Shown piece after piece: positions 1-15,300 of a DNA stretch of 64,000 nt (position 1 is the stretch's first letter; every line of letters begins with the position of its first letter). The translations under genes were made by a program, and so were the position numbers. The stretch spans positions 14,418,984-14,482,983 of the forward strand of contig NC_067127.1 of NCBI RefSeq assembly GCF_021347895.1, in the 5' to 3' direction. This stretch comes from Acanthochromis polyacanthus. Taxonomy: Eukaryota > Chordata > Actinopteri > Pomacentridae. The notes beneath the pieces were generated by a model, which worked only from the letters and a program-made list of their open reading frames with translations, was not told the origin of the DNA and searched no databases.

Positions 1-1880
1 ATACAGTAGTTCTCTGTGAGATCTGTCAAAGACTTTGATGTAAAATTGGTGGAGCTGCCCTTTAAACTGTAGTCTCGACTTTTGTTTTTCTTTAATTTTT
101 TATTTTTTTGAAGCTCGCTCATTTTTGATTTGTGGTACAAACTAAAAAGGTGATGTAACACATTCACACCTGACTGTTAGAAATCTGCACACACAGACAG
201 GCTATCAAGTGTTTCACTGTTTGAAAGTTTTAAATATTGCTTTCATTTGTGTTTACGACTGCCAAAATGAAATAAAAATAAATGTCTGAACTAAATTAAA
301 AATGCAGGCCTGGACGCAAATCTAGGGCATTTTAAAGCACAATATTTATTGCCTTTAAACACATCTGAATTGAAGACATCTGTCTAGACATCATGTTAGT
401 TTTTATCTCCAGATAAACTGTGAGCACCTCATCAGATAAGCTGCCACCCCAATTGCCTGGTGAAATTAACTCTGAGCAGCAGGCTGTTACTTGACTTTAA
501 ATTAAAGTCACAACCTCACAGTGGAAAATCTCTCCCAAAGTCTAGTGATAGTCTGACCGAGGATCAGATGCAGCACTTGACACGGACGCATTACTTGGCA
601 CTTACATCTCCACATGGGTGAAAGACCAAGTGACAAAGACAGTAGAGACAAAGTGGTACTTGTGAGATTTCACAGCACACTAACTAAAGCTTCATGTCCT
701 ACTTTAGAAGTAGAGTCTGTGATTCTGGAGAAAGAATTTTGAAATTTAGCATTTTTGGATGGTTTTGCAGATTTACCGTCCTTCATGCTCCCACTATCAA
801 TTTCCCTCATTTCCACTGTCCTGTACACAAGCAAAAACAAGCACATAACACGATGGAATAGTGTTGAATGAATCGGTCAGAGCCATGCAGTTTGTTTGTT
901 TTTCATTTACAGAGTCTATGAATACCAGATTCTTCTCTTTTTACATCAGTGCACAGAACAGTCTGCTAATGAACCATGATCAGATATTTACATAATTTGA
1001 CAAAATGAATTGGCTCAAAATCGTTTACCTTTACAGCTGCAGTGGACATAAATCCGGGGGGTGGTGGTGGTGGCTCATCCTGCAGCTCCTTTCTCTTCCT
1101 TCTCAGTTCTAATCCCCTCGCAGTATTCATGCACAAGCTTCTAACGTGCAAAGACAGTCAAGCCAGAAGTCATTTATGGGATTTGAACCCATTTAACCCA
1201 TTATCGCGTCACATTCTGTGATTTTGTTGCTATTTTTACTGTCTCATCTGATTGAGAAAAACCCTGTGGTTGCTTAAACTCCCCCAGCAAAGGCTATATT
1301 TTCTAAAGCCTGGAAACATCACCAGGAGGAGGATGCAGAACTCTCTCAGACCAATTGAATTACAATATGCTGTACAGTTACTGTACATTTTTTTGCACAG
1401 CACTGCTAAAAAAAAAAGTACTGTCTACCCTTGGAGGTAAACCGTTGCTGAAAATAGATGTTTCCTCAGTTTTGCAGCTCTTCATCATCTGCTCCAACAG
1501 CTTTCTTGTGTGTTAGTGTAAATTGAGTGATCTGCTTTTCATTTCCAAATGGGAAATTACTCATTTGAGTTGGTTGAGTCTTTCTCAAGGACAATAAAGC
1601 AAGATAGGAGATAATATAAGACACTGGGTAAAATTCTGACTCAAAATAACACTGCACTGCAACACAGGAAGTCCAGTTTAAAGTCGTTCAAATTGTGATT
1701 TTGAATGACTAAAAAATATCACTCAAATGTTTACAACTACATTAGCAATGATCAAGTTTTGAAATATCATCCTTAGGCTTTATTGATTAAGTGACTGACC
1801 TCCATATCTGCTTCTTAAGGACTGCTTTGATGGGGTTTGATCAGATTTAATCAACAGGTTCCAATGTTGCTAAATTTTGA
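1..1880. other. Non-genic stretch, nothing firm
   Basis: I see AT-rich unique sequence with no supported gene. The only local patterns are a GTG-rich run near 1062-1074 and a short tRNA T-arm-like word at 1177-1191, which has no cloverleaf around it. Reading frames here are all about 60 codons and look like chance. Confidence 0.5.
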
Positions 1881-2069
1881 TTGGTGTACATGATAACTTT
1901 TTTCTATCAAGTGGCAGCAACGAGTGGATCCAGCTCAGACTTCGGGACAGTGTTAAAAGGTTCACTGCAAAAGCTGAAAGGGCTAATGATGCCGGACAGA
2001 GAACTGGGAGATGAAGAGCTCAGGAGGCTGAAGGCAGGCAGGACAGAGCGAGCAGTCTTTGGAGAGTAG
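1881..2069 (+). other. Weak candidate coding exon
   Basis: A pyrimidine run with possible AG acceptors (about 1898-1918) is followed by an open frame that encodes a charged, well-balanced peptide. It includes the stretch KGSLQKLKGLMMPDRELGDE and ends at a TAG after VFGE. The amino-acid mix is more protein-like than other frames in the window. No family is recognised, and no GT donor clearly closes the exon. The surrounding 600 bases are purine-rich, which suppresses stop codons and could produce this by chance. It could be a terminal exon or a transcribed noncoding piece. Confidence 0.13.
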
Positions 2070-2650
2070 GGGGGAGATGATCCAGTGGCTGAGCTGGCAG
2101 GGGAGGTGGGCAGGAAACGGTGGAGAGCAAGCAGGCAGGCAGGAGAGCGTAGCCGGTGGAGTGGATGAACAGGGTGGCGGATGAGTTGGCAGCACACGTG
2201 GCTGAAGGTGAGTATGGCAGACAGGCAGATGGCTGCTGAGCTGAGCAGCAGGCTGGCAGAGAGGGAGGGAGGGAGGGTGAGTCTGAAGCACAGGGAGAAG
2301 CAATGTTAGCACAGAGAAAACCACAAGGAGCAGAACTGAAACATGAAGTTGGGCCTGAGACTGTTGACTACAGGACTGAGAGATCTGGTGATCACAGAGA
2401 AAAGCTAGGGTTGATATAATGCTGAAGCTGGTGAAGAGGTGACATGCAGATGTTTCAGCTGCAGGTGCTACAAGTCGGGAAGGAGGGACCGTGTCAATGG
2501 ATGGACAAACAAACACAGAGTGATACACAGGGGAGCCAGAGGACACCAGAGACAAAGGTAAAACACAGACACACAGGACAAAATGGATTCGTGAGTAGTG
2601 AAAAGAAAACAGACAAAAACACAACAATGGACATATCTCATGTGAAATAG
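2070..2650. repeat. Purine-rich GGCAGG/GGGAGG low-complexity block
   Basis: The plus strand is dominated by GGCAGG, GGGAGG and GAGCAG words, for example around 2130-2150 and 2255-2280. This explains the long stop-free frame on the opposite strand. No ordered tandem array is present and no gene is supported. Confidence 0.5.
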
Positions 2651-2686
2651 CCAAAATTAAGTGAGTTTAGCACAAAAAAGTGTCCT

Positions 2687-2778
2687 CATTTAGGACTTTG
2701 CTAACTGTAGTAAGAAGATGAGCAAATGTGTACAAATTTTCTGTCATCTTCTTACTACAGTAAGCAAATCCCTAAATG
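2687..2778. repeat. 92-nt near-perfect hairpin (miRNA-precursor-like or tiny MITE)
   Basis: Arms 2687-2721 and 2744-2778 are reverse complements at 32 of 35 positions, including an uninterrupted 18-bp inner stem. They are separated by a 22-nt loop. The mismatches lie in the outer half at arm positions 9, 10 and 17. Size and shape fit a microRNA precursor, but I recognise no known microRNA, and the same shape could be a small inverted-repeat element. Strand of transcription is unknown because both strands fold. Confidence 0.75.
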
Positions 2779-2789
2779 AAAATATGTAC

Positions 2790-4450
2790 ACATCCACTTA
2801 TGGAACAGGGGTCTCACTACAATGAATGAGAAATAGTTCCGTCGGCCTACACAGTTTTACAATGACCAGTAAAATGTGGAGCAATGCTATTCAGTCCACC
2901 AGATTCATACCATGACATAACTGTATTAATTAAGATGTATAGTAAGGAGCTGTGTAATCTTTATGGACCTGTTTTCACACTGTTGAAAGCATAATTCAAA
3001 GGTAGCCAAAAGAACGTAGGATCTAGTTAGAGGGCTGAATAAGATTAAGTCCAGGAAAAAAAAAAAAGGCGTAAAACTGTCTATGCAAAATTACTAAAGT
3101 GGAATGGACATGTCATCATTCATACGGGAGGCTTTGCAACCTCCACTGACTTGTGGGAGTCCATTTAAATTTTATTCACACTGTAATGTCGCATGAGAGT
3201 CACAAGGTCACACACAAGCTGTCACATGTGACAGTTTTCAGATTTACTTGATAGTGTGAAATGTCAGATCACATCGGAAAAGATACAGCAGTCTAAGCTA
3301 GTGATAGTAGTATCGCGCAACCTAAACAAGCCGACCTTCTTCTCCCCCACTGTTGTTGTTCCTATTTCACATACATGACATCCTTCACTCTCAAGCCATC
3401 TGTAGTGTCTGTTTGGATATGTATCTATTTAATGTGCCGTGTCAGTCTGAAAAGCAGAAGAATGCTGTGTGTTTATCTGACCACATATGGGACGACTAAG
3501 TTATTCATGCTGCCTTACACAGAGTCAGAGTTTATGAAGACTTGCACTCCTGGGATTCACTCTCTACCTGTATATACGGCATCTTCACCAGTTGCAGCTG
3601 TATCCTGGAGGCTGCACCGACCATTTTTTCATAGTCTGCTTCCTCAGCAGTTTACATGAAATGCATTACTTGTGACGGTGCCCACTACACAACATGACAG
3701 GACACCATGTTATCATCTGTGTCCAGCAATAACTCTCAGAGCCTTGCTGCTGTATTGGAATTTTTCGCCCAGGAGTCAGTCACTTTAGTTATAGTACAGT
3801 CTGCTTTGTTCAGCCTAACAGTGTTCTTTATCCAATGGCAGAATGGTGGTGTTCTCTTTTGCTGAAAGACTATGTTGAAAAGAAATTATTTTTTTCTGGA
3901 AAATGCTGCTGAGACTTTAGCCTGAGCTGTTCCTCCTCTGCTTCTGCTATGCTGTTGTTATGGTTAGCTGAGTCTGTAGCTCTGTTAAGATTTGCCACTG
4001 GCATATTTAACTACTTGACTACCAATTCTCTCTCTGCCTGGGTAAAATCACTGTCTGAGTGGTTCATTACCCACTTTTCCTGATATCCCACAGTGTCACA
4101 GTGTTATCCTTCCACTCCCAGGTATACTCTCTGCCCTTTCATGGGTGCTGGCTTGTTACTGTAAAGTGCTGATATTTGTTGTTTGTCTCTCCTTACTGAT
4201 GCTCTTTTGAGCTACAAGTTTGTGCACATGTTTGGTAAATTCAGAGAGCCATCTCTGTGGGGATCTTTTTTGGCAACATGTGGCGTATTTGGCCCTTCCT
4301 TTGCCTTAGGGTGTTGATAGTGGTGACGTCTAACTGTCTCTTTCTGCTGTTGCTGAGCATTCTGCATACCTTTGTAGTACAACTGAGGAACACACTGTTT
4401 GAGGTGAGTCCATGATGTCCCCATATTGGAGCTTGGAGTCTTTCGTCTAC
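2790..4450. other. Non-genic stretch
   Basis: No gene or repeat family is recognised. An A-tract lies near 3055-3067, and a short inverted repeat of CTGTCACATGTGACAG sits near 3219-3234. The open frames are short and carry no domain signal. Confidence 0.45.
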
Positions 4451-4454
4451 ACTA

Positions 4455-4795
4455 CCACAGCAACTACTGGACTGATTACCATGAAATTTGGTTCAGACAT
4501 CCACGTCCCCTGTTGGGATGATTAACATCCATCATGAGATTACAATTTAAATTGGCACATACAGTACCTGCCTTTCTTACCTGCAAAGCTGATGGCATTT
4601 TCATGAACTCTTGCTGTGTTTAGTCCTAATTAAAATCTAAATAGATTTAAATTAGCATGCTAACACATTAAATTAGGATGTTGAACAGTGTATCCTTTGA
4701 ATATCAGCATGTTAACATGGTGGCTGACATGGCAGTTAGCATTTAGCTCATGTGCAGCCTCATAGAGTCACTAGCATGGCCGTAGACTTAAAAGT
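4455..4795 (+). repeat. Dispersed teleost repeat, AGCATGCTAACA type, copy 1
   Basis: This stretch carries the hallmarks of a repeat common in spiny-rayed fish: a CAACTACTGG...ATGAAATTTGG start, an AGCATGCTAACA core and a GTTAGCATTTAGCTCATG end. The end (about 4736-4780) is matched by another copy at about 61308-61350, where roughly 35 of 40 bases agree. The class of the parent element is not evident from the sequence. Confidence 0.6.
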
Positions 4796-4945
4796 TGTGT
4801 CCAAAATCACCTCATTCTTTGTTTCTTTTATACGCTCACTGATTTCAAGACAATAAATTATCATCATTCTGGATCACAGTTCAACTGGAGACTTCAAATC
4901 CATAAAATGTGAAGCATTGTATTGTGGGATTATTGGTGGAAAGAA
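4794..4945 (+). mobile_element. Truncated MITE, TGTCCAAAATCAC family, copy A
   Basis: It begins with GTTGTGTCCAAAATCACC and includes a GCATTGTATTGTGGGAT segment. Both features recur in the fuller copy near 37.1-37.4 kb. The right inverted end is not recognisable. The copy abuts the AGCATGCTAACA repeat immediately to its left. It is noncoding. The superfamily (possibly hAT-like) is a guess. Confidence 0.45.
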
Positions 4946-4949
4946 GTGG

Positions 4950-7330
4950 GCAGATCACGGGAACTGCTTTATTTGTTCCGTTGTGCAATCACTGAGAGTG
5001 TTAAACTTTACTAGAGAACATTTTAAAAGAGGTATTCATAAATAATGCATGTTTCTTAAACCTTGGGTCACACAGCAATATTACAGTAAATAATGGAGCT
5101 GGTTTCTTAAAGTGAACAAAATATATTCAGCAGGAGAGGAAAACATATCACTGTATGTTCTCCCTGTGTTTAAACTGTGTTTTCACATACAGTCCTGCAC
5201 AAGAAACTAGCAAATCTATTCACAGTCAATAAATAGCATCATGTCATCCTTGTATAACTCACAGCAGCCTGAACCTTCAAGACAAACACACCCAGAATGT
5301 GTAAATCAGAGTGTTTCAAGGTTGGGCAGATCATGCTTAATATATGTTCTGCCTCTGGGATGTTGGGAGAGAGCATCTCTTGCCGTGAGCAGGGAAGAAT
5401 CTCAGAAAAAATGTTGAGAACCTACGCATTTGTGGAACTGTTTTTTTTAGACTCAAGCACATTTTCCATAAAAGTGCCCTGTAGTGTGGGCATTGTACAC
5501 AAATTTACATTCAGAATTTCCCCAAAATGAATTGAGTGTATCCTGAAGGAATCACACAAGGGTCAAAGAATTTTCTAATTTATAAAACATTCAAGAAGAC
5601 TTTTTTTTCTTTTTGTTTTTCAGATCTCATATTGTTCGCATTGACTTTAGGCCTTCTTTTTCTTCTCTTTTAGCCTTACTGCAGCCAACTGTTGACTTGT
5701 TTGGGTGCAGTACTGCAAAAAGTGTAGGTGCTGTGAGTGCTATTGGTCTTTGCAAAGAATACAAGCATCACAAGTGGTTAAATATCCACCACAATGTCAG
5801 GTTTAGGATTTCAGATGATGGAGCCAGACAGTTTTAATGTTTTGATTGCATTAGAGATGCTTTGTGATATCATTTTAATGTTGTTTTCCTTAATTTGCTC
5901 TCAGTAGCTCAATTGTGCACTTTTGTTCTTTTTCAGTAGCCAACAACTCACTCAAGCCTTTCCCCTCCTGGGATGAACTGTATATGCTGTACACAAAACA
6001 CAGGGAATAATGAAATAACAATAACTAGCTCACGGCTTTATTTCGGCATGCATAGTCTATGCCAATAGATGAAAAACTCATAGGGTGGGAGGGTATTTTT
6101 AGCAACATGCTTATCCTTTCCTCTCATCCTCCCTCCCCTGCATCTCTCACTCACACACACAATGTCTTTGTCCCTGTCTTTTGCATTCATCTTATGCCAT
6201 TTCCCCCTCTCACTCAGGCTCTTTGCTCCTATCTCAGCTGGATATACCAGACGTCCCTTTAATTCGACACACTAATGTAATTCGCCTTCTCTATAATCAT
6301 CCATTTTCCCTTTTTCATGCCCTCTCCCCGAACTTGAGACACGTCTTGTGGATTCTATTTCACAGCAGTACACCAGACTACATCAGTTTCCATTTCATTT
6401 ATTCAGTATTTGTTTAGAAACCCCATGCTGGTCTGCTATGAATCAACATTGCTTAATAGACGCAACTTGCGCTGACCAGGTTAAAGTAGATTTCGCATGG
6501 ATCTAGAACTACAATTTATTATTAATGTCCTGAATCAAATGAAAATGAATGAGTTCATGCGGCAAAAGTGTTTGGTCTTATGAGATTACTGAGGAGAATA
6601 CAGGAACAAAATATACGAGCTGTGGTGCTCACTCACAACGCTCAGTGCATCTGTAAACACCCATTTAGGAAGGCTGCTGAACCACAAAATTTCTAGCTAT
6701 CTGTGCTGCTTGGCTTGAAACTATGCTCTTTTTTTGTACAATGGAAAATGTCATTGTGTTCATAAACTTTCTGTTTTAAAATTCTAGCCATTACCAATTC
6801 AGTACACAATTCCTAATGCCCATTTAATAAATAACTTCATAATAATTTCAGAATGATTCCCTGCATTTCTTGAAGCATGTAAATCAGTTATCAGTTTTTA
6901 TTAAGAGCCATCCCATGGTGTTTTCCCCTCTGTGCTGCATTGTAAATTTCCTTAAATAATTGTAGCTTGAATATTCTGACCTATTGTAAAGATGGGAGTT
7001 AATATTGTGCACAGTCCAGCTGACTATCTTGATTTGGTATGCAAGTTGGACCCACTGAATGTGACTGAAAGACACGTCCCAATGTGACCTCAGAGAAACT
7101 CGGTTCGGGTATCGGGTGATTCCGGAGTAGAAAAAAGAAGAGATCAGAGAAGAAGAGCGTTGACATAAGACACAAACATTTGCTCCCAAAGGCACACATG
7201 AATATGAAACCGAACACGGTTTCGTTAAAAGTGTACAATGTTTACAGACAGACATTTCAGCTGTGATGCAATTTTGCAAAATGAATGAGACAGAGGATGT
7301 CTTTAGGCTATGCTTAGAATATCTAGAATT
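4950..7330. other. Non-genic stretch
   Basis: Unique AT-rich sequence. Pyrimidine-rich runs lie around 5600-5670 and 6115-6245, and the open frames they produce are low-complexity. Nothing else is recognised. Confidence 0.45.
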
Positions 7331-7332
7331 AT

Positions 7333-10004
<2,672 letters not shown>

Positions 10005-10190
10005 AGAAGAGCTGCACAGGTCATGATGCAAATAGACTCACCCTGCATATCTATTGTCTTATCTGAAGAGGATGTGCACTTTATCTTTGTCAGCCAACTC
10101 CTAATCATAGCCTGAGAGGAAGGATCTCATTAGCACAAGCCACATTCCCTTTGCCCGTGAGATGGAGCCGATCATTATCTTTGTTGTGCT
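10005..10190. promoter_or_regulatory. Candidate conserved noncoding element
   Basis: The block contains an exact POU octamer ATGCAAAT at 10026-10033, a nearby CTTTATCTTTGT word (GATA/TCF-like) and TAATCATAG and CATTAGCAC words. It lacks reading frames and repeats. Density of homeodomain, POU and GATA-like words is the only evidence; a multi-species alignment would decide. Confidence 0.22.
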
Positions 10191-12265
10191 GGTGATGGCG
10201 GCGATGGTGGTGGTGATGATGAAGATGAGGAGCAACTGATTGATTTGTGCCAGCGGGTACGATCTTTGTTCTCAGAATTAAATATGTTCTTTCAAATGAA
10301 ATTTATTTCTTGCTTCTGGGATCCATCATAATGCTCAAATCAATATTTAATATCCTTGGATCAATATTACGGGGAGGGTTATTTTGCATTGGTTTGGTCA
10401 GAATTCCAGAGTAATAATGTGCAAAAGTAAAAGATTAAGAAAAGTACCAATATGTGAACATGTGTCATTTGGGACTATGACTTTTTCCTCTTAATGTTCT
10501 TTATATAATGTGCTCAAGATTTTTGTGTCTCCTGTCTTACAGATGGCTTTTATAATGCCCTATTGTACTGATGTATAATAATGGTGTGCTTGGATAAAAA
10601 AAAAAGATTATTCCTTTTCATTTTGAAAACCCTGATGTGTTAATTACTCTTTCAACTGACCATTTGCTAAACCCAAGAACTTATCAACTGTGACTTGGCA
10701 CAGCAGGTCTGACAAGTATTTTTTTCTTCTTCTTTCCCATATGCCCAAACGATCATGAGCTTTAAACCAGAGCAATACTCTATGTCCTTTTTTCAACAAA
10801 ACACAAAGATCAGGCAGAGGTATATTCAAAATCACCTGCAAGGTCTAAAATAAATAATCAAGATACTAAGTGGAATAAGTAAAACACTGAAAAGCAATGG
10901 AACCATATGCATAAATATCTTTATGAGCTAAGATGTAAAGCCAAGAAACAAACTCTGCAACCAAAAAAAAAAAAAAAACGCCACTGTGGAAGTGCCAGAA
11001 ACTGCAGTCCTCCAAATGGCCACTTCAGCAACTCAATCCTCACTGACCCTTGTGTTAAAATCTTCAACTTTATAGCAGAAATAAACACATTTATATCCTG
11101 CAACAAAAAACAGTTTTGGTCTCTACAGCTAATTTCCTCTTTCTGACAATTGTAGATGTGGTGAATGTATGACATGCAACTGATATGATCTGCTAATAAC
11201 AAAGACCACAGATGAAAGACCTGCTTTTGACGCCTTTGCAAAATCAAAGACCCCTCTAATATTATATTACTGTGAGTGGTAAATCTGCCTCAGCTGTTAC
11301 TGCAAACTGCAGTGTGGGCTGTGCTAGCTTGACAGGCACAACCACAGCAGCAAAAGGGATTGGGGATCAATTAAACACAATATATTGCTAAATGCTCTTA
11401 TATAGGTGTTAAATTCCCTCCTCTGTACAAACCAGAAATTACTGCATTATATAATGCTGTGCAGCATGGGAGCATTGAAGAGGAAGGGGGAGAAAAAGGG
11501 GGTGGGTGGATGATCAGTAATGTTCCCACAAGTTCAAATGAAATCCAAACCCTTGCTTCCTGTGGTTTTTATTGTTCGGGACAAGGTCACAATTTATTAT
11601 TTATCTTGTGAAGGAAATGTATTCTTGCGGTTGTTGGCTTTGTAATTGAGTCATCACTGCCTGAAAACATAAAGGCAAAGTCATTTTCTATCCACGGTTT
11701 AATAGGATGCTCTGTTACTCTCTCCTCTGTCTTTAAAATAAACAGCAAAGCGCACAGACATGCTGTCAACATTGCACTGAGTCACCATAATTACAGCAAG
11801 GTCTCCCCCGTTCACAAGTACATCCTCGTGTGACTGCAGTCATCTTTGCCTCAGTCAGCTGCACAATATGTACAGCACCACGGTTCATCGAATGGCACAC
11901 GGACTCTTTCACTTGCGCGATCTCAGGAAGGCGTTGTTTTATGAAAACAAGGGTCGCAGGTTATTGATTTTCAGCCCAGATACACCATGCACATTTTCTG
12001 CTATTATTTGTTTCAAATGGCAGGAAATATGAACAAATACAGAACCTGATTTGTTTTAAGATCTCAGACAAAATGCTTGTCATAATCTACTTTCACGCGT
12101 GCAGGAACGAACCTTGCAATCAAATTGTTTCAAAGTGAGCGCAAATGAGGTGGGAGCTTTGTTGGCAATTTTCTAACTATTGTTTCATTTGAATTTTCTT
12201 GATTGCAGTTTAGTGTTTAAACTCTCTACCAAGGAAGGGGGGCCTATTATGTTCGAGTACTGGGT
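10191..12265. other. Non-genic stretch
   Basis: A short impure GATGGTGGT/GATGAT run lies near 10193-10225, with A-tracts near 10597-10606 and 10961-10978. No gene or transposon family is recognised. Confidence 0.45.
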
Positions 12266-12267
12266 AG

Positions 12268-12385
12268 TTACATTACTAACTAGAAAAGCACTCAGAGAGT
12301 GCAGTACTCCGCCAAGTCTGCTCAGTTCACTAAACCGTGATAGGTTGGACATACTAAACTATGACATTTTTGTGACATTTTAGAT
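12268..12385 (+). repeat. Probable old interspersed repeat fragment
   Basis: The words AAAGCACTCAGAGAGTGCAG and CCGCCAAG, followed by an ACTATGACATTTTTGTGACA segment, match a sequence I recall as widely dispersed in teleost genomes. The fragment is short and its parent element is not identified. A repeat-library search would confirm or refute it. Confidence 0.35.
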
Positions 12386-12389
12386 GTAA

Positions 12390-15300
12390 TAATTATACAT
12401 TAGCTAAACATAGCTGATGCATATGCTAGAGACTGGAAGTACATAGCTATATATAAATCTCACATTTGTCTATGGTATTCGACAGTGACATAAATTATGA
12501 GGACTCCAAGTCTAGCAAAGTTCCACCACGTCAGAGAAGACTCTGGGATTCGAGGATCTGAATATTCAGACAAAAGTTTTGGCAAGTCCAAAATATTCCT
12601 GATATAAAAGTTTTTCAGACAGATTAGTTCTCACAATAATGTGAACTCTGCTGTTGCATAACTGATAATAAGTGGGGCTGGAGTATTTAACCGGACTGTC
12701 TGATCTAAGCAAATTTGTATGCAATGCAGTTATTTCTTCACTTGATGAAAATTTAATGTGATGTGACAGAATTATGAATGAAAAGACTATTTAAGAATGA
12801 CTAAAATGCTTGTAGTTAAAGCACCTTTAATAAATTAACCACAATGTATAAAATTCTTCCCAAATGAAAAGCCTCATGTTTCCCCAACGTGTTTGTCGAT
12901 GATACTGGTCTCCTTATTAATGTGGGGAGCTGAAGTGTAATATCAAGTGCAGAGAAACCATAGCAACCATGGTACAAATAAGTAAAAAAAAAAAACAAGT
13001 AAAACAATAAAAAAAGTAGCCCAGCTGAACTCATGGCAGACAGACAGTTCAAAAAAGTGTAAAACCAGAGAAGCTTTATGTTTTATTGTAGACGCTGCTT
13101 CTTCCACACACGAGGTGGCTTTATGGATGCCGGCTACATTAGCCTGAGGCTAAAAGCTGTTTCATTGCAGACAGCCCATCAAGATGAGTGACAAGTGTGG
13201 GGGCGGGAACTTGACCAGCAGAGGAGGAGGAGGCCAGGACTAACAATACATTTTCTACCTCAAAGTGAAAACTTGCATATTGTAGCTATAACTTGGAAAT
13301 CACTGTCACCGAGAAAGGATCTCTTCCTGCCTGGTGAAGCCTCAAAATAGAAGAGTGGGTACATCCTGGCACATCCTCCACAGATATCAACTGGATTTAA
13401 ATCAGTCAGTAGCTGTCATTAATGGCTCGGGTTAATGTACCATTTCACTCTCAATCGACGTATGCGGAGAGCACTTGAATTGGCTAACAGCTTGAAGAAA
13501 AAAAGCTACAAATCAGAGGGAATCTGTGCCTGAGTCTGTCAGTGATCTCACCTGTGTTTTGAAGCTCAGTGAAGAGACAAGTTATTTGAAGAAAAGGCCA
13601 GTCGGTTGCTTTCCATGCTTTAGTTTTTGGAGATCAATACCTTTGCACCAAATTCTGTAAGACTCTGCTATTGATCCATTACCACCTCCTCCACTTGTAC
13701 TCCTGAGCTGGTTGCTCTTGCTGAGAGTGTGGAAAGCACAGTGTACCTTTGTTTTCAGCTCAAGGACATTTTCTTCATTTCCCTGTTTTACTGCATGAAA
13801 GTCACATCTACAGTACAAAGACATCACTGCAAATCCAGTAAGGGCCTCGTATCTCTATGATATGTACATGCAGTTTTCACTTGTCAGGGTTATTTGTGTT
13901 ACTGCGGTACAACAGGGCACCACTTTCTGTTCTGAATGGCTGCCAGAGAATTCAGGAGGAGTCGTTTCATAACAAACTAGTTATGTTCTTCTGTGAAACA
14001 TTTGCGTTCACGTGGCACCACGGCAAAGAAAAGCCTCGACACATCCTCTCTCTGCCTTTTTGTAACATCACTTGATCTGGATGAAACCTTATCTGCCTCG
14101 CAGCTTCACCTTTGTACTCGCTGAGATCAACGAGGTGCCTCTGATCTTGACCTACAGAGGTGGATAACTGCAGAGGAGCAACAACAAATTGCTTCCTGCG
14201 TGTAGAACTAACTTGTTTATATCTGTTGGGCCTTCAGTTGCCGTTTGGGGACAAGACAGCTATGTGTGTTTGCATTTGTGTGTTGCAGGGCTGGGGTATT
14301 GGGGTCACTGTGCAATTTCGCGAGACGCCAACTGGAGCTAGCAAAAACAAAAAAAGAAAAAAGAGAGAGAGCGAGAGAAAACAAAATGAAGGCGGTAAAA
14401 GCTGTCTCAGCGTTTCCCCTTCGCTATGATTTACATTTTTGCCAAAGCAGGAGAGCAGAGGATGTCAACAACACTGACAACTGTTTGGCTGACAGATTCA
14501 CTGGAGGAAGGTATAAAAGAAGGGGCGGTAGCTCCACATCTTATCATGCAGCATAACAGCCCTGTCACAGTTACAATATAGTGGAGTCCACCATGTAATG
14601 GAGTGCTGTGTTTGCAAAGAGGACACAGTGGCACTCGCTTATTGCTTCTCATCATAGTGGTGCATTGCTGAGCAATTAAAAAGCCATCAACTGACTCCCA
14701 ACTAATTACCTACAGTGTCATATAACCTTGTTGTTGATATTAAATAAAGTACTTGTCTGTAAAATGAGGTGAATGGAGCAAACGCAGATTCTCAATATGC
14801 TCAATGCCAGACACTGGACCAGGACCATATGCTGCTCTTTATTACAACGTAGCCATTATGTGGTACAAATTAATGTTTGAACAAAGGCAGAGGAAATGAG
14901 CATATTTGCCCAAAGAACTTATTAAAGGGTCTTTTTCAGCATGCGAACATCACATTAATGAAACGTGATGTTAAAGGAAATGCAACGGGTCAGTGACGCA
15001 TAGCTCAGGTCAGACAGCGCATGAATGAGATATGATGAAGCTAGATTAACTCAGTTCACATATACGATTATACAATACAGTAAGGCCATTTCTCCAATAT
15101 ACAGGCTGTAGTTTGCCCAATTATTTCATTTGCAGCAACAAAATAGTGCAGTTAGATGTTTGTGAGTTGCACTTGTCATCACGCTTTGTAATATAATATT
15201 GAAGTTGTTATCCAAACTTATATACCAGCCGGATCCCCAGAGTCATCACAGTAGTAATTAGTCATTTTGCTTTGAGCAGATTGAAATCGCTTAATTGAGA

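Noticed and set aside
1177..1191. tRNA T-arm-like word TGGGATTTGAACCCA
   Set aside because: No acceptor stem, anticodon arm or A box can be placed beside it on the minus strand. It is at most an old SINE scrap.
1983..2654. 223-codon minus-strand open frame
   Set aside because: It is the stop-poor complement of a purine-rich block (GGCAGG/GGGAGG words). The peptide is Ser/Pro/Leu-rich low complexity with no domain.
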